A stretch of DNA of 64,000 nt from Chloranthus sessilifolius (lineage: Eukaryota > Streptophyta > Magnoliopsida > Chloranthales > Chloranthaceae), in NCBI GenBank assembly GCA_021018995.1, contig CM037586.1, positions 7,910,328-7,974,327 on the forward strand, read 5' to 3'. Positions 40,201-54,300 of this stretch are shown one piece after another (within the stretch, counting starts at the first letter, position 1; each line of letters begins with the position of its first letter). The notes under the pieces were generated by a model. It was not told the DNA's origin and made no database searches. It was given only the letters and a program-made list of their open reading frames with translations. The translations under genes were made by a program, and so were the position numbers.

Positions 40201-42357
40201 TTGATGCTGATATACTGATAAAGAAAGGAATGACCTAATACTTATAGTGCACGATAAGGAAAACAAAAAATAAAATTCTAGGAGGGGACAGACACCATAA
40301 GTAACATTCAATATGTCATAAATCCATCTTTACCAATGAAGCTGTATTCTCATTTGCCGCCTTCCTATATGTGGAGGAACAAAACCTTACAAATGGACAC
40401 GTGAATCAGTTTCTGACACGCAGACACAGATAAGAGTCCGACACAGCAATTACATGTATATAGATTCAAGATGTGCTGCAAGTTTATATTTCTTGTCAAT
40501 TATGCGTCTATTGCATGCATTGTGACAAAATATGGCATTGCTTTGAAAAAACGCGTATCATATGCATTTTTTTTGCCACAACGTACTAAACACATATAAT
40601 ACGTGTGTTTTTGAATAAAACACGTATTTTCGTATAATATGTATATTTTGCGTCTTAACATTTTTTCCATTATTTTAAAAAACTGTTTTAAAACTTTTCT
40701 AAATTTTTGTAATATTATCTCATTTTTTCCCAATTTTTTTTTCCCCATATTTTATAGTTTTTTGGCCTTTCAATTTTTTCCCCTATTTTGCTGTTTTGTT
40801 CCGACTTTCTTGCTCACCCTATTAAACCCATACCGTATTTTGTCACTTTGATCGCATGTATGCATACATCAGTTGAAGCTTCTGGCATATCTAGCTATTT
40901 AGTTGCCGCCCACGAATTTTGGAAGCTACCCTTGCTGCTAAAGAAGGCCGAGGTGGGGACAAATCTTTGTGGTCTACTGGGATACATTTTATCCTACTCT
41001 TTTGTGATAGTTAATGCTTTTTAAGAAAGAATGTATAAAGTAAGGTGTCAGAATGTTATTGGGGCTGCTTGTACCTTAACCAATGCGACACTAGTTTTGG
41101 CTTATGGCACCTAATTGAGGAGAATGGTCCCAAGTGTTCAAGTCCACCCTTTTTTTTTTTATCGGTAAAAGTTATTAGCTTATATTAACAACCAGTGAGA
41201 TGCTGTAAAGAAATACAAGCCTCAAGAACACCGATACAAAAAGGGCGCCAAAATGGCAAAAAGAGAAACCACAAAAAAAACAAAAAGAAAAACACAAGGG
41301 CGCCAGACCCAAAGGGCCGAAAAAACCTGGCAGCAGAGCCAAAAGAACCGGGGGGGAAGAGCGGTGCCTAGATGCATAGCGGGACTTAAAAAAAACTAGA
41401 TAGACGGGAACCGCCCTTTGCCACACAACAGTGATGGCCTTAGGCTTGTAGCATTCTCGTTAAGAATGCATTCCTACTTGAAACAAAACAACGGCAGGAT
41501 TATTGCTAGTAGATGTTGTTTCTTGAACTTACCAGTTTTTTTTTTAACAGGTGAAATTTTATGTATAGTGAAAAGTGAGAGCTAAAGCAAAAGCCAAAAC
41601 AGCAAAACCCCCCTTAGAAAAAAAAACAGTGCAAGATACGATTGTTAGCTGTCAAGCCATTCTAGCTATAGCCCGTCCACCACTTTGATTTGGCTATGAA
41701 TACCACTAGATTTGCCAGTGAATCAGGATGACAATCAGCTTTCCTATGGATATGACTTATGAGAGAATCATTTGTAACCAAAAAACAGACCAGAATTTCA
41801 CATGCTTTTGAGGAGGGGCAATATGACTAATCCAATAATGTGCTCGTTATTAGGGATTGTGGGAGCATTTCTACACGGTCATTTGAAAAATGGTTCCAAC
41901 GCCCTCCTACTTTGGTTGCCTCTGCCATTACCATTGAAATTTACCTTTACTTATTATCGAAAAGCAAATAGAGGGGATTCTTAATGCCGTAAAACAAGAG
42001 ATAATAAGAATTAAGAAAAAACACAAAAGCAATCAGTGATTTATGTGGGTCATCACTGTAGGTATAAGTCCACGGGCAAGGATGATCCAATGAATTTTCA
42101 CTAGATGCAGAAACATATTATAAGGAATATTTAAATCTGAAAAAAGGTAATCTCTCCCATCAACTCTAATCATTATTATCATCGCCTTATCCCATCTATT
42201 TGGGGTCTGCTTTGTAAGTTCTATTCTCTACTTGTTTTTTTATCAACTCTAAGCTCTCAGTATCTTCACAATTTTTCATATCATATCTCACTGCTTCCCT
42301 TCATGTCTTCACTAGTCTTTCTCTTCTCCTACTTCCCATCAACTCTTGATCACATTA

Positions 42358-42390
<33 letters not shown>

Positions 42391-45300
42391 AATGTTAGAA
42401 AACAAGAAAATAAGGGATTAGGCAGAAATATGTTAGAGTTAAGGGGTTTGAAATTAGAACATAGATTGAACATACGAGTACAAGGTCAATGAGCATGACG
42501 GCATGGAGGATGATATGGTCATAATAGACTATATGATTCTGTTATGTGATAGATTTTGGTATTTGGAATCTATTATTCCATTGGACCATAGGATTGAGGG
42601 AATCTTAAGAAGATTAGTGCAGGGTAGACAAAGTAGAGACAAGCAAACGACATGTTTCGGGATCAATGAGTGTCACTTTAGTCGAAGGGACTTGTTTATG
42701 AGGTGGTGGTAACACCAACACTATTTGACGATACAAAGTGTTAGTCTATGAATATGCATAAAGGCGAATACATGTGACTGAGATGTGTATTCTAAAGCGG
42801 ATGCATTAAGTAGCAAGAAGTATAATTAGGAATGAATACAAAGAAAGTTTATGGGTGACCCCAAGAAAAAAAGCAAAATGAAGGAATGTTGTTTGAAATG
42901 GCTTGGATATGTCCACTTTAGACCTAAAACAACTAACGTATGAAAAATTGTTACGATATAAGCATGAGGGACTAGGTGAAGGGGAAGAATAATAAAGACT
43001 ATGGGGGAGAAGTAGTGAGAAGCGATGTGAACGATTGCAGAGTTAAGTTTAGGCCAAAACAGAAATGAATGGAGAAATAAGATTTGCAAAGATGGCCCCA
43101 AATGGATGGGATTAGGTGATTAAGATGGAGGATATTTGTACTGTAACGTGACGGATAGTGAAGGGGAATGTTCAACTCGACTCAAAATTCAGTTGGACCC
43201 GACCCAAATGGCCCAAACCCGACTTGGATCCCCCCTTCGTCTTCCTCTCATGCAACTTCCTCCTCCAACAATGGAGGGGGGTTTGCAAGACCAACTCCGT
43301 ACCCTTCATCACCTTGGCCCACCTAGAGGCCGATTGGCCCAGCTGCCACCACCAATCGTCCATGCAGGTGACTGGTCGTCAATGGGTGAGGTTGGCCGGC
43401 TATGACACCAGCCAGTTTGCTAGTGCCAGAATCCCCAAAACTCTGATAAAATTTCTATAAAAATTCAGAAAAATCTTAGGTGTCATTCGTTCTCATTCAT
43501 CATTCATATACATCACCAAATCTAATTAACAGTCCTCAATACCATCAAGATTTTGAAAAAATGAAAAAATAAATAAATTAGTTTCTTAATTTATAACAAT
43601 TTCAAGCAGTTTAGTTAAATTACTGATCCAGTAAGTACTTACTAATAATTAGAGTAATAAACACATTTTCCTCAATCTTCCATTCATCAACATCAACATC
43701 AACATCTTTCATAGCTTAGAACCTTAGATAAACAAAATTTCAGAGATAATATCATCTATACCATTAGTCCTATGATTCCATTGGCTCTCATTACAATAAC
43801 CTTTAAAAGGAAATTTGGAGAAGCTGGTGCACTATCACCACGGAGGCACATAATTTCTTGTTGGATCTCTTTCCCTATTCGTCTTCTTCTTCCACTTCTT
43901 CTTCAAACCCTCTTCTTCGTGACTTCTCTTTAGTTTGGTGAATTTTGAACCAGTAACAAAAGCGGTGCTACGAGCCAAAAAAATATTAAGACGAGTAACT
44001 AAAAGGTATTCCATGTTAAGCATATACAAAATGGATATGCAATAAGAATGACTTTTAACATTCTACCCTCCTTAAAAGAATTTAGTCCTCTAAATTGTAC
44101 ATATCTGATTACCAACATAAATAGGAATAGTATGTATGTCTTGAAACTGTATATGTCTCAGTGTCTAAGTTGATAATAGAATGTGAATGGCAGATCCTAG
44201 TGGTGTCTTTGGCTCTTTTCCTTCAAATCTTTCTACTCCTTTGGAGGCAACCCAACCTTTGAATGATGCTCATTTGACAAGGCTTTGGGAGATTTCTGCT
44301 TCTTGAAAGGTTCTTGTATTTTCTTGGTCGGTGGGTTAGGATGAGATTCACATGGTTAATCATCTGTAAAGTCTGTGTTTTAAATGGAAAAATCGGTGTG
44401 TGATGCGACTTGACAATGAAATATTCATTCAGCAGCTTATGAGTTATTCTAAAGTGGCTTTCGGTATTTGGGGTTCCTTGAATTATTCGATGCAATAAGT
44501 TTTTTTTCCCCTCTCTCTCTCTCTCACTTATGTGGGTTAGGTTTTAAGCCCATTTTTTGCCAATGAGCCGAGTTCTACGGAAATTAGCGCCTCTTCTGTC
44601 TTTGGGCCAAGAGGAACAATAATATACTACATGGAATGTGAAGGTTGGAAAATTCTATTGCAGATAACATTAAAGAAAAAATTGCTTAATGGGCATTAGC
44701 TTGCAAGGAATTTTCTTCATTGAGTGGAAGTGGTGTTAGAAGAGATTGGATGGTGGTAATCTCTAGTGATAGAAGTTTTGAAGGAGAGAAAAAGAGCGAG
44801 TTGGTATGCTCCACATCTGAGACTTGCTCAAGCTCAATTCTGGTGGGTTTTTGATTGGAGATCCGAGCTCGAGTAGAATCGAGGGTCTAACTAGAGACAA
44901 TCAAGGGGCACTCTCAAGTCTCATAGTGTTCTGTGGTTTGATTGATTGGAGTGATTTTATGGAGGTAGAACTGCAGGTATTGTTTGCAGGTTTATGCCTA
45001 TCATTTTTTCTATGACTTTTTGGTGCTTGTTAAAGGAGACTTTATGAATGCTATACAATGTAGTCAAATGGCATATGTGACCCTATGCGATGGCATAGGG
45101 CCATCACATATGCGGTTCGCATATGCCATTATGCCATGGCATAAATTTTTTATTTTATTTTCAAAAAATTCTCAAAAAATTCTCAAAGTTTCCCATATTG
45201 ATCAATAATATGTTTTGTGTAAATTTTGGGTTCTATTAATTTTGTAGTGTCTAGAATGCGAAATAAAAATATATAATATAAGTATATAACCCATAAGTTA

Positions 45301-48300
45301 AAAGGGAACATATAAATTTCATTAATGTTAAACAAAATAGTACGAAAATGAACATATAAAAAAGAAGGAAAAGAGTAAATTCTAAGTTCTAAGTCTAACC
45401 CACAATGGTACATCTCCATTGTCGTCACGTCCTAACGGTATTGTGTACCGGGCAAAAATTTTACACGTTGGTTTCTAATCCACAATGGTACATCACCTCC
45501 ACCTCTACCATTGTCGTCATTTGCATTGTCATCATCATCCGAATTGTCTCCTTCAATATATTGTTCTTCCTCGGTATCTTCATCATCCGATCTCACTAAG
45601 ACGATATCTATACCGTCTATACGTGCTTCTTCATGTGTCTCGTTTTCTTCTTTTTGACGTAAGCGTAAGCATGAGCTACCTTCCCCCGCTGTCGATCTTC
45701 TCCTCCACCCGGTAGGAAGCTCATCTCCAAAAGCGGCATTTTCCACTTGTTTCCACGTAAGGTCCTCATCCGTAAAGACTCGCTCATCGGAGGCATTTGC
45801 CATCCAAGGAGAATCAGATGGCAAGTCTTCGAGAGAGATGAGATCATAGTGTCCCGGATGTTCCCGATTTTAAAGAAAGCAATCCTGTAGTTTTTTGTTG
45901 TATTGCACAAAGACCAAATCATTTAATTTTTTTTGCTCAAACTTGTTCTGCTTCTTTGTGTGTATCTATTTGAGGGAAACATTTAATAAATATTAATATC
46001 TACTAAAATTTAAACAATAATTAAATTAAAATTATGAGACTAAAACTGAAATAAAAATAAACTATTTACCATCTCAAATGTGCTCCAATTTCGTTCACAT
46101 GCCAAGGTGGCACATGTAAGGCCAAGAACCTTAACGACCATCTTCAATAATCCACATTTTGTCACCGAATTCACTCCATAGGACAGTCACCAATCGGCTA
46201 CAAACATTAGTATTAATTAGATATATTTATAATATTAAACTATTAATTTAGAAGAAATGAAATGTAATAAAAATGCATCATAAATATGCTTATTAGGTAT
46301 TTTGGATTCTCTTTGTTGAACTACAATTTCTCTTCTGAACATCACTTGAGCATTCTTGTATCTGTCAAAAGAGTTGCTAATCCGATCTTGCTCTTCTTTG
46401 TCTAGAACTATCTTCTCTAAAACGTCAAGGAAACCATTAATATGTGTTGCTTCCGCCGCCTCCTGGTTCGGATAAGAGAAATAAACCGCGGGATTTAGGA
46501 GGAATGCGGTGGAATACAAGGGGCTAGATATTTGGACACCCCATTTCTTCTCAACTATGTCAATAATGGGTTGAAAGAGACGAGTTTTGTACATATTATT
46601 AGATTTAATTTTTTCTATAGTTTTCTCCATAAAATTATAGATATAGCACATAGCAAACTTCTCATCACCATCAACCAATTGTAGTACTACTACGATTGGT
46701 TGCGAGTCTCTAAGTGATTGGACAACATTATTCCAAAAAGAGTTGGTTAGATGGTTTGTGCTACCCACTTCCCTTCGACCTTCTTTGACTAAGCCCCATT
46801 TCTCTAATTGGTGGAAGTTACAAAACTTTTAATGATAGCGAGGTGCTGCAAATTACCCCCAATTGCTTTACGCATGTGGTGGAGTAGAAGTATATGCTTA
46901 TATATATACACTACTACCTTCCTAGCCTTAGCTACGATTTTAATATGCAGTTTTCATGTCTTCTAAGATTAAGTCTAAGAAATGGGCCGCACATGGGGTC
47001 CAATATATGTGTGGTATCCGTTCCATTATTAGTCTACCCGCGATCATCATGTTTGCCGTGCTGTCCGTGACAACTTGGACAACATATTGTGCACGAATGC
47101 CCTTTTCTATCACCTTAGCTATAAAGGAAAATAGATATTCGTTCGTATGAGAATGAACCGAAGCATTTACAGATTTAATGAACATAGTTTCGGTAGGACA
47201 ATTTGCCAAAAAGTTGATGATTGATCTACTAGCCCTATCGGTCAAACCGTCGGTCATTAGTGAACACCCATATGTCTTCTAATCCTCTCGATACTCCTCG
47301 AGCAAAGCTTTTGTGAAGTCTACCTCATTTTTAAGACATGTTTGTCTTATCTCATGATATGATGGAGGTTTTAGGCTAGGTCCAAATTGTCCAAGAGCTT
47401 CAACCATTACTTGGAAGCTCTTTAACTTTATGGTATTGAATGCAATACCGGCTTGGTACATTCACTTAGCCACGTTTTGAATAGTAGTGGATCGGTCTTT
47501 AGCTTTAAACCTATTTTCTATAGTTGTTTGGGTCGGACCCTTACCCTAGCTAGGGTTGTCAACGGGCCGGGTTCGGGCCCAAGATTTTAACTTCTTTAAT
47601 AAATGGGCTGGGCCAGGCTAAGCCCGAATAATAAACGGGTTCGAGTTTGGGCTACAAAGTATCAAATAAACCACCTGGCTAGGGGTCGGCCCGACCCGGT
47701 AAGTGTTTTAACGGCCTTATAAAACTCTTCAAAAATATTAGAAACCCGGCCCGAACCTGAACCGGAACCCAGCTTAGATAGCTATGGGTCGAGTTCGGGC
47801 TACAACATTTAAAATAAGTGAGCCCCTCATCGATTAGCTATCGGTAGGGTTCGAGCTCATTATATCTTAAAAAGCAGGCCTATACAAAACTGGCTCGGCA
47901 TTGGACCCTACCTAGCTTCTACCACTTCCTCGGGATGTGGTCTACAAGAGAAGAATTTGTCTATTCCCTTCCCCTTTCTATCACGTTGTGACGGGGCCAA
48001 TACTCGAGCTTGCGGCATGGTGCGTGTGGCACGACATGTGGTGCCAGGAGGGCACGCGACATGGGGCCATGTTGGCCTTGCGACGTGGTCGCGCTGCTAG
48101 GACGCGACACGGTCGCATGGGGGTAGGACGCAGAGCGTCACGGTCGCGACACGGACGCGACATAGCCAAGGTGGGCTAGCGATGCATGAGGCGTTGCGGT
48201 ATGTCAAACCAATAGGTTTGAGGTTCTCCTGCCATTACAATGAATAGCTTTTACCCTTATATAGGGAAGGAGCTGAGCTATTCCCCACGGGCTTTTGCGT

Positions 48301-51300
48301 TGCCGAGGGGCGCAAGTGTCTCCTAGGCACGAAGGGTGGGCCTAGGGGCGTCGGCCTTAACGATGGTGTGGAACCCGAGGAGGTTGATGTATGGCCGGAC
48401 TACGCGTCGTGGTGCATACGGGACAACCTCGGCGTGAGAACACCAAGCGCTGCGTGGGACTCGATTGAGCACGACGGCATGTGGGCTAAAGATGAAGCGT
48501 GTGTGCTAGTAATTGGAGCACACGAAGGCAAGCTGCGTGGGACTCGATTGCACGGCGACGCGAGGCGTAGGCTTGGTTGGCGAGCGGCGAGTACTAGTCA
48601 TGTAGTGAAGCTTAGCGAGGCCAAGTTAGCGCGGTCAGTTGGCGTGTCGTAAGGGACACGATGAGCTGAATGGTAGGCCGTGAAACAGAGGCAACCATGT
48701 TGGGAGGAGTTCCCGTCCTCTAGGCGGGTGGTATCAGAGCTGATGTGAAGATGGGTTGGCTTCATTGCACGCGGTAGCGAAGCACCGCGCGGGTTGAAAG
48801 CGCGTCGAAGGACGCCCTCGCGACGATTGTTATCGAGTAGGGTGACGACCAAGCGTGCTAGGGTGCTCTTTTCGAGGGTGGTGGTCTTGCACCACTACGA
48901 GCCGTGCAGGGAGTAGATCTATCATGTTCTTCCTCATCTTCATCAACATCATAGTATTGTTGTAAAATCACTTCCTCATTATGTTTCGTCCTTGAAGTCT
49001 TATCCATCCATCCCAAGATCTCTTTTCGAATCTCTGGCTAGACATTTGGACATGCCTTCGCATTCGATCCGAGTTGCCAAGCAAGATGTTGCTTGTGTCT
49101 CCCTATTCCTCCCATGCTTACATAGGGGCATAAGGTACATTGGACCTTATTTTTTTCTATTACACTCTTGTAACATCTATATTTCCAACCCGGATCGGTA
49201 AAATTTGTCGGCCTAAGAGCGTCGTTCGAAGACGTAGACATAATGATAATGTAATTTAAAGAAGTGGGTAGGTAGATATTAACAACCACACTAAAAAAAA
49301 TGAAAGAAATGAGGTGTAATAAGGAAGAAAAACAATCAAACAAAATTTAATAGGAATTAGAAATTAATTCAAACTCTTGTTTCTTGATTCTTGAAGTGAC
49401 TCCTCCCTCTTTGCTTGAAGAATGAAGATTGAAGCTTGAACCTCTTAACGCTTTAAGTTAACTACAAAATAGAGCAAAAGAAATTATGTTTAAAGATTTA
49501 AGAGAGAAACTCAAAATATAGACCAATGAGACAAATCATACCTTGGATGGATGTGGTATGGATTAGGAAGAGAAACCCTCCATTTATAGGCTTGGGGGAG
49601 GCCTTAGAAGCAAAGATAAAAAAAAAATCCCCAACGGTCATAAATATGTCCGTTGGGGATGTATGCCAGCGCATACACATGTATGCGATGGCATACATGT
49701 TTCTGTCACATATGCCATCATGGCATATGCAACAGAGCCATATAAAATGGCATATGCAATCGCATATGACATCAATGATGCTATAAGATGAGCCAATAAA
49801 GAAAGTTGTTAGTTGTTACCCGTTGTGGTTAGCAAATTCTTTTTATGATATTTGTGACTTAAGCGCTTCCAAAGTATTTGATTTTCGAAAATTTGTAGAG
49901 GCTTTAATTTTGCGATCAGTTCTTTTGGTAAACTTTTTCTTACCAAATTAATTTTGCTTCTAAATACCCAGTGGATCTGATACTTCTTCCTCAATAACCA
50001 TATCTGACTCAAAAAAAGTAAACCTTTTCTTACCAAGTTAATTTTGCTTCTAAATACCCAGTGGATCTGATGCTTCCTCAATAACCATATCTGACTCAAG
50101 AAATATAAGTAACTACTGATGATTATCAATTCGAAGAGATCAAAATGTATAGATTCACCTATATTAGTCATCATTTAATGCAATTCGAATGAGATCAATA
50201 TTCAATAAATAATGGGTTCTTATAATCAAATAAATCAGATGGTTCAGATAACTTCGATAAGTCAGATAGATCATAGAGAAGTCAAATGATTTCAATAGTT
50301 TGAACAATTCAAATGGTTCACATAGTTCTAACTGTTCAAATGCCAATTCTGAGATCAGTCAATGATTCAACTTTTTTAATGTCCGAAAGTGTCGAAAATG
50401 TTCATCGTGTTATATATCCTAAGATATTCACAAATGCTCAAACGTCCAAATGTCTGACCAGGTTGAATAATTTCAAAAGGTTCAATTTTTTATAAAAGGG
50501 TTCAAAAGTAGCCAAATTATATTCAAAATTCATCAAATGAAGCTTAAAAGTCTGATGTCAAAATGTCCTTAATATTCAAAGTGATTTAAATTTCATCAGA
50601 TAGTTCAATAAGGTATGGTCCCCATACTTTGGTCAGAAGTTATCAAAGTAATCAGATGATTCAGTAAGATTTGAAAAATGTCCAAAATATGTCAATATTG
50701 CTCAAAATGTAAAAAATTATTCATAAGTGTTCAATGTTGTTCAATAACTTAATATAACTGGACACATAAATATCCTTGTCTAACCTATAACTAAGTGGCA
50801 CTGAGTACCAAGTTGGCCAGAAATTCTTTTGCTTCTTATATTTTAAATACACCATTTGATCATGGTGGGTTCGAAGATTTTTGGGATCCTCACTTTAGGG
50901 CTTTCATTGCCTTCGGTATTTCATATGGCCCAAATACACCACTTAGCCAAGGTTGGCTCGAAGATTTTCAGGATCTACACCTAGGGGTTTCATTGCCCTT
51001 CATATCCCCTAGGCATGGTATTCAATTCAAAATCAAATCAATCTGCTACAAATAATCAGAAGTCTCTAAATGATTCATGTAATGTCAAAGTCAAATAGTT
51101 AGAGGTTCAAGTCAGATGTATGAAAGTGCTCAACAATAATGAGCGAGTGCATGTATGATAAGCACATTGCCCATTAGTTTAACATTCAGATGCATAAGTC
51201 AAAATATTCATAGTGTTCAATTTGATCCAATGACATCAAAACCAATGTCAAATCGCATAAGCAGGTAAGCCATTTGACTGCATTTCGCTTAAGCAAAATC

Positions 51301-54300
51301 GCTTACTTGCTTAAGCCATGGCTTAATGATTTTTTTTTTCTTTTTTTTTTTAATAAAATAAAATATAATTATATAATAAGAAGCATCTAAGCCGAATAGC
51401 TAAAGTAATAGTAACAAAAATGAGTCAATGACAAAAAAGAGAAAAAATATACATTCTTATATTTAAAAAAAAATGTCATACATACTATGAGAGGAGATTG
51501 AGAGTCTAGAATGGAGATTAGAGTGGAAGAATGGGATAGTTTTGTGAAGAGTATAGGACACACCCTTTTATAGAGGTAATGAGACCCCAAAGAAGAAAAA
51601 AAAATTAACAAAGTGTTCCAATGGTCATTTTATGACCGTTGGAGCATTATGCCATCGCATATTGAGTTTGCGATCGCATAAGCCATAAAACATGGCTGAA
51701 GGGATCGCATACATCAGTATGCGATCGCTTAGTCTCCTGCATCGCATAAGCCAAGATGGCTTATGTGATTTGGCTGCTTAGGATCGCTTAAGTGATCGCT
51801 TATGACAACACTGGTCAAAACGTTCATAATCATATGTCAAATGTCGCTTATTCCCAGAGTTTTCCAAAATGCACAGAAGTTTCAAACTTGATTCACAAAT
51901 TTCTATTCAGGTTTCAAGGAATCAAATAGGTATCACAATTTTGTGAATAAAGCATTTTGTTGTCACTATTTAACAGTTCTGATTTCACTTGTATTGCTGG
52001 GGTTCAATCTTTTATTTTACGTTCCTTTGAGTCAAAATTGGAAGGACATTGTGCATCCATTATATATTATTTCCCTTGATGCAGAATCTAATATGCTTTA
52101 TTATTTTCTAGGTCATCTTGGCAACAAATATTGCTGAAACATCAGTGACAATCCCTGGAATCAAATATGTCATAGATCCTGGATTAGTGAAAGCTCGTTC
52201 ATACAACCCACTGACAGGCGTGGAATCATTGATTATCATCCCAACATCAAAAGCACAGGCTCTTCAAAGGAGGTAGGCATATCACTGATTGGGTACACAT
52301 CGCACTATTTTTCATCAATAAGTTCCCAATATAAATTGTAATGTGTCACTGATTGGTACATGTGGCACTATTTTTCATCAAAGTATGCCAATTGATGCAA
52401 AGGACCGATGTAAAGATCTGATTGGGCGAAGATTGCATTGGGAAAATATCTCCAGCATGTCATTCAAAACAGTCAACCATTCATTTTAAAGGTGTTTAAC
52501 TGCATTGAATCACATGATGGAGATAATTTTTTTCGATGCAATCTTCGTCCCACCAGACCTTTACATTGGGTCCTTTGCATTAGGTGGCACACTTTGATGA
52601 AAAATAGTGCCACATGTACCCAATCAGTGACCCCTTCCAATCCATATTGGCAACCCTATACCAGCTCATACTAGAATAACCTCTTGTATGCTGACTTGAT
52701 GATGGAAATATAAATTTAAAAGCCACCTCAAATCATATATATCTTTCATTTGACCTATGTTTTTTGGATCTTGTTCCTGAGAGGGATTCTATCGGTACTT
52801 TATCTAATGCATATAGTGTCTTGTTTTTGCTTTGGATATTTTCTCTAAATAATTCTCTTTGATGGAATGGGTTTTTCTATAGCCACCGCCCTTTGAAATT
52901 TCTAACTGTTTCCCCTCGTTCATTCTTATGAAGAGAAACAAACATGTAAATGGTGAAAAAATAATCTTTTAAATTACGCTGGTATTACTACCACACCACT
53001 TTATGTTACAGCCACCTCACTTAAACAAAGGAAAAATCTGTAGACTGCTTTAAATAAGACGATGGAGATTTTTTTCGTCCTAATCTTCCACACAATCAAT
53101 CTTGAGATCATGGGTTTACTATTAGACGGTCAGATGTTGATTCCACGTTTGCCATGTCCCAATTAGTGAACGTGAACCACATTTGATGGCATGCTATGAT
53201 CATGTTCACTTTTTGGGATGTGTGCCATGTGAAATCAACATCTGACAGTTTGATGGTCGGCCTATAATCTAAAAATCTATTTTATGGAAGATTGGAACGA
53301 AAAACGATCACCATCGTCTGATTCAAAACAGTCAACAGATTTTTCCTTTGTTTAAGTGAAGTGGCTGTAACATAATGTGGTGTGGCAGTAACACCAGCCT
53401 TAAATTATTTTATTTTTTATTTTTTATTTTTTAAACAAACTTTCATGTACTGCCATTGTTTTATGCCCACATGTTTTGAGGGAAAACTTGATGTTTGGTC
53501 TTCATGACATAACACTTCTTACCTTTTTATTGAACTATATATTACGATCTCATGCAATACTTTGAAGGTAGACTTGTCAAACACCAACCTACCAAGTTCC
53601 TAAAGTATTTCAGCTTTGATTAGTTTTTCTTGTAATTTTTTTTTTACATGGAATTTATGCATCTTATTCAGTGGGCGTGCAGGACGTGAAGGACCTGGAA
53701 AGTGCTTTCGGTTATACCCCGAGAGTGAGTTTTCTAAACTTGTGGATTCCACTGTCCCGGAGATTAAGCGGTGCAACCTCTCAAATGTCGTTCTACAGCT
53801 CAAGGCTTTAGGTGTTGACGATATTATAGGGTTTGACTTCATGGAAAAGCCTTCAAGGTGAACACTATGTCCTGTGTTACAGGACATCTGTTGTAGGGAT
53901 GCAAATTTTCTGTACCGAACCGAAACCATTTTTTTGGTTTTCGGGCCTGTAACCTGTTCACTATAAACCGGTTCCGAATTGAAATGAAATCGGTTTTGGT
54001 GCATTGAATTCCAAACTTCCACAACCGAAACTGAAATATTTCAGTTTCCGTTCGGTTGCGGATTTTTTATTAATTTTTGAAATATTTTTTCCTTTTTTTT
54101 TTTTTTTTTTTTTTTTTCCGGTTTTCTCATCCTACCCCCTTCGGTTTTTGGTTTTTGCGACTCAAAACCAAACCGAACTGAGCCGGGATCAGTTCGGTCC
54201 GAATTGGTTTTTGGGCCAGTTCGGTTTTCGGTTCAGTTTCGGGCCCTAATCTGTTGTGCAGGGGGAATCTCGAAATAACCTTCACAGTGAAAAAGTCATG

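Larger units (their letters stand above)
45432..49241 (-). pseudogene. hAT transposase (BED finger, DUF659, C-terminal) in pieces
   Basis: Reading on the minus strand, the start (from about 49241) has [20 protein letters not shown], then [20 protein letters not shown], a BED zinc finger that binds transposon ends. After two insertions comes [18 protein letters not shown] and the DUF659 block [54 protein letters not shown] (47461-46940). Then [17 protein letters not shown] and the [15 protein letters not shown] region (46768-46235), and an acidic tail rich in Asp (45824-45432). Catalytic DUF659 residues are recognisable, but stops, frameshifts and inserts make it inactive. Confidence 0.9.
45056..49777 (-). 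mobile_element. hAT transposon, 4.7 kb, GCATATGC word family
   Basis: The ends are CAATGTAGTCAAATGGCATA and TCGCATATGACATCAATG, imperfect inverted repeats. The flanks are a perfect 8-bp duplication ATGCTATA (45048-45055 and 49778-49785). The first ~110 bp closely match the complement of the right end of the 533-bp MITE at 57009-57541, so both belong to one family. Subterminal zones hold many ATGGCATA/GCATATGCC words. A minus-strand transposase pseudogene lies between, interrupted by a MITE (47552-47909) and a GC-rich LTR fragment (about 47935-48912). Confidence 0.93.

Noticed and set aside
48368-48852. Overlapping 84-94-codon frames in the GC-rich island
   Set aside because: High GC content makes long open frames likely on both strands. 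The segment is an LTR leader with a primer-binding site.
53600-54022. 140-codon frame on the minus strand over exon 8
   Set aside because: It lies opposite conserved helicase coding sequence and a hAT MITE. It is a shadow frame.
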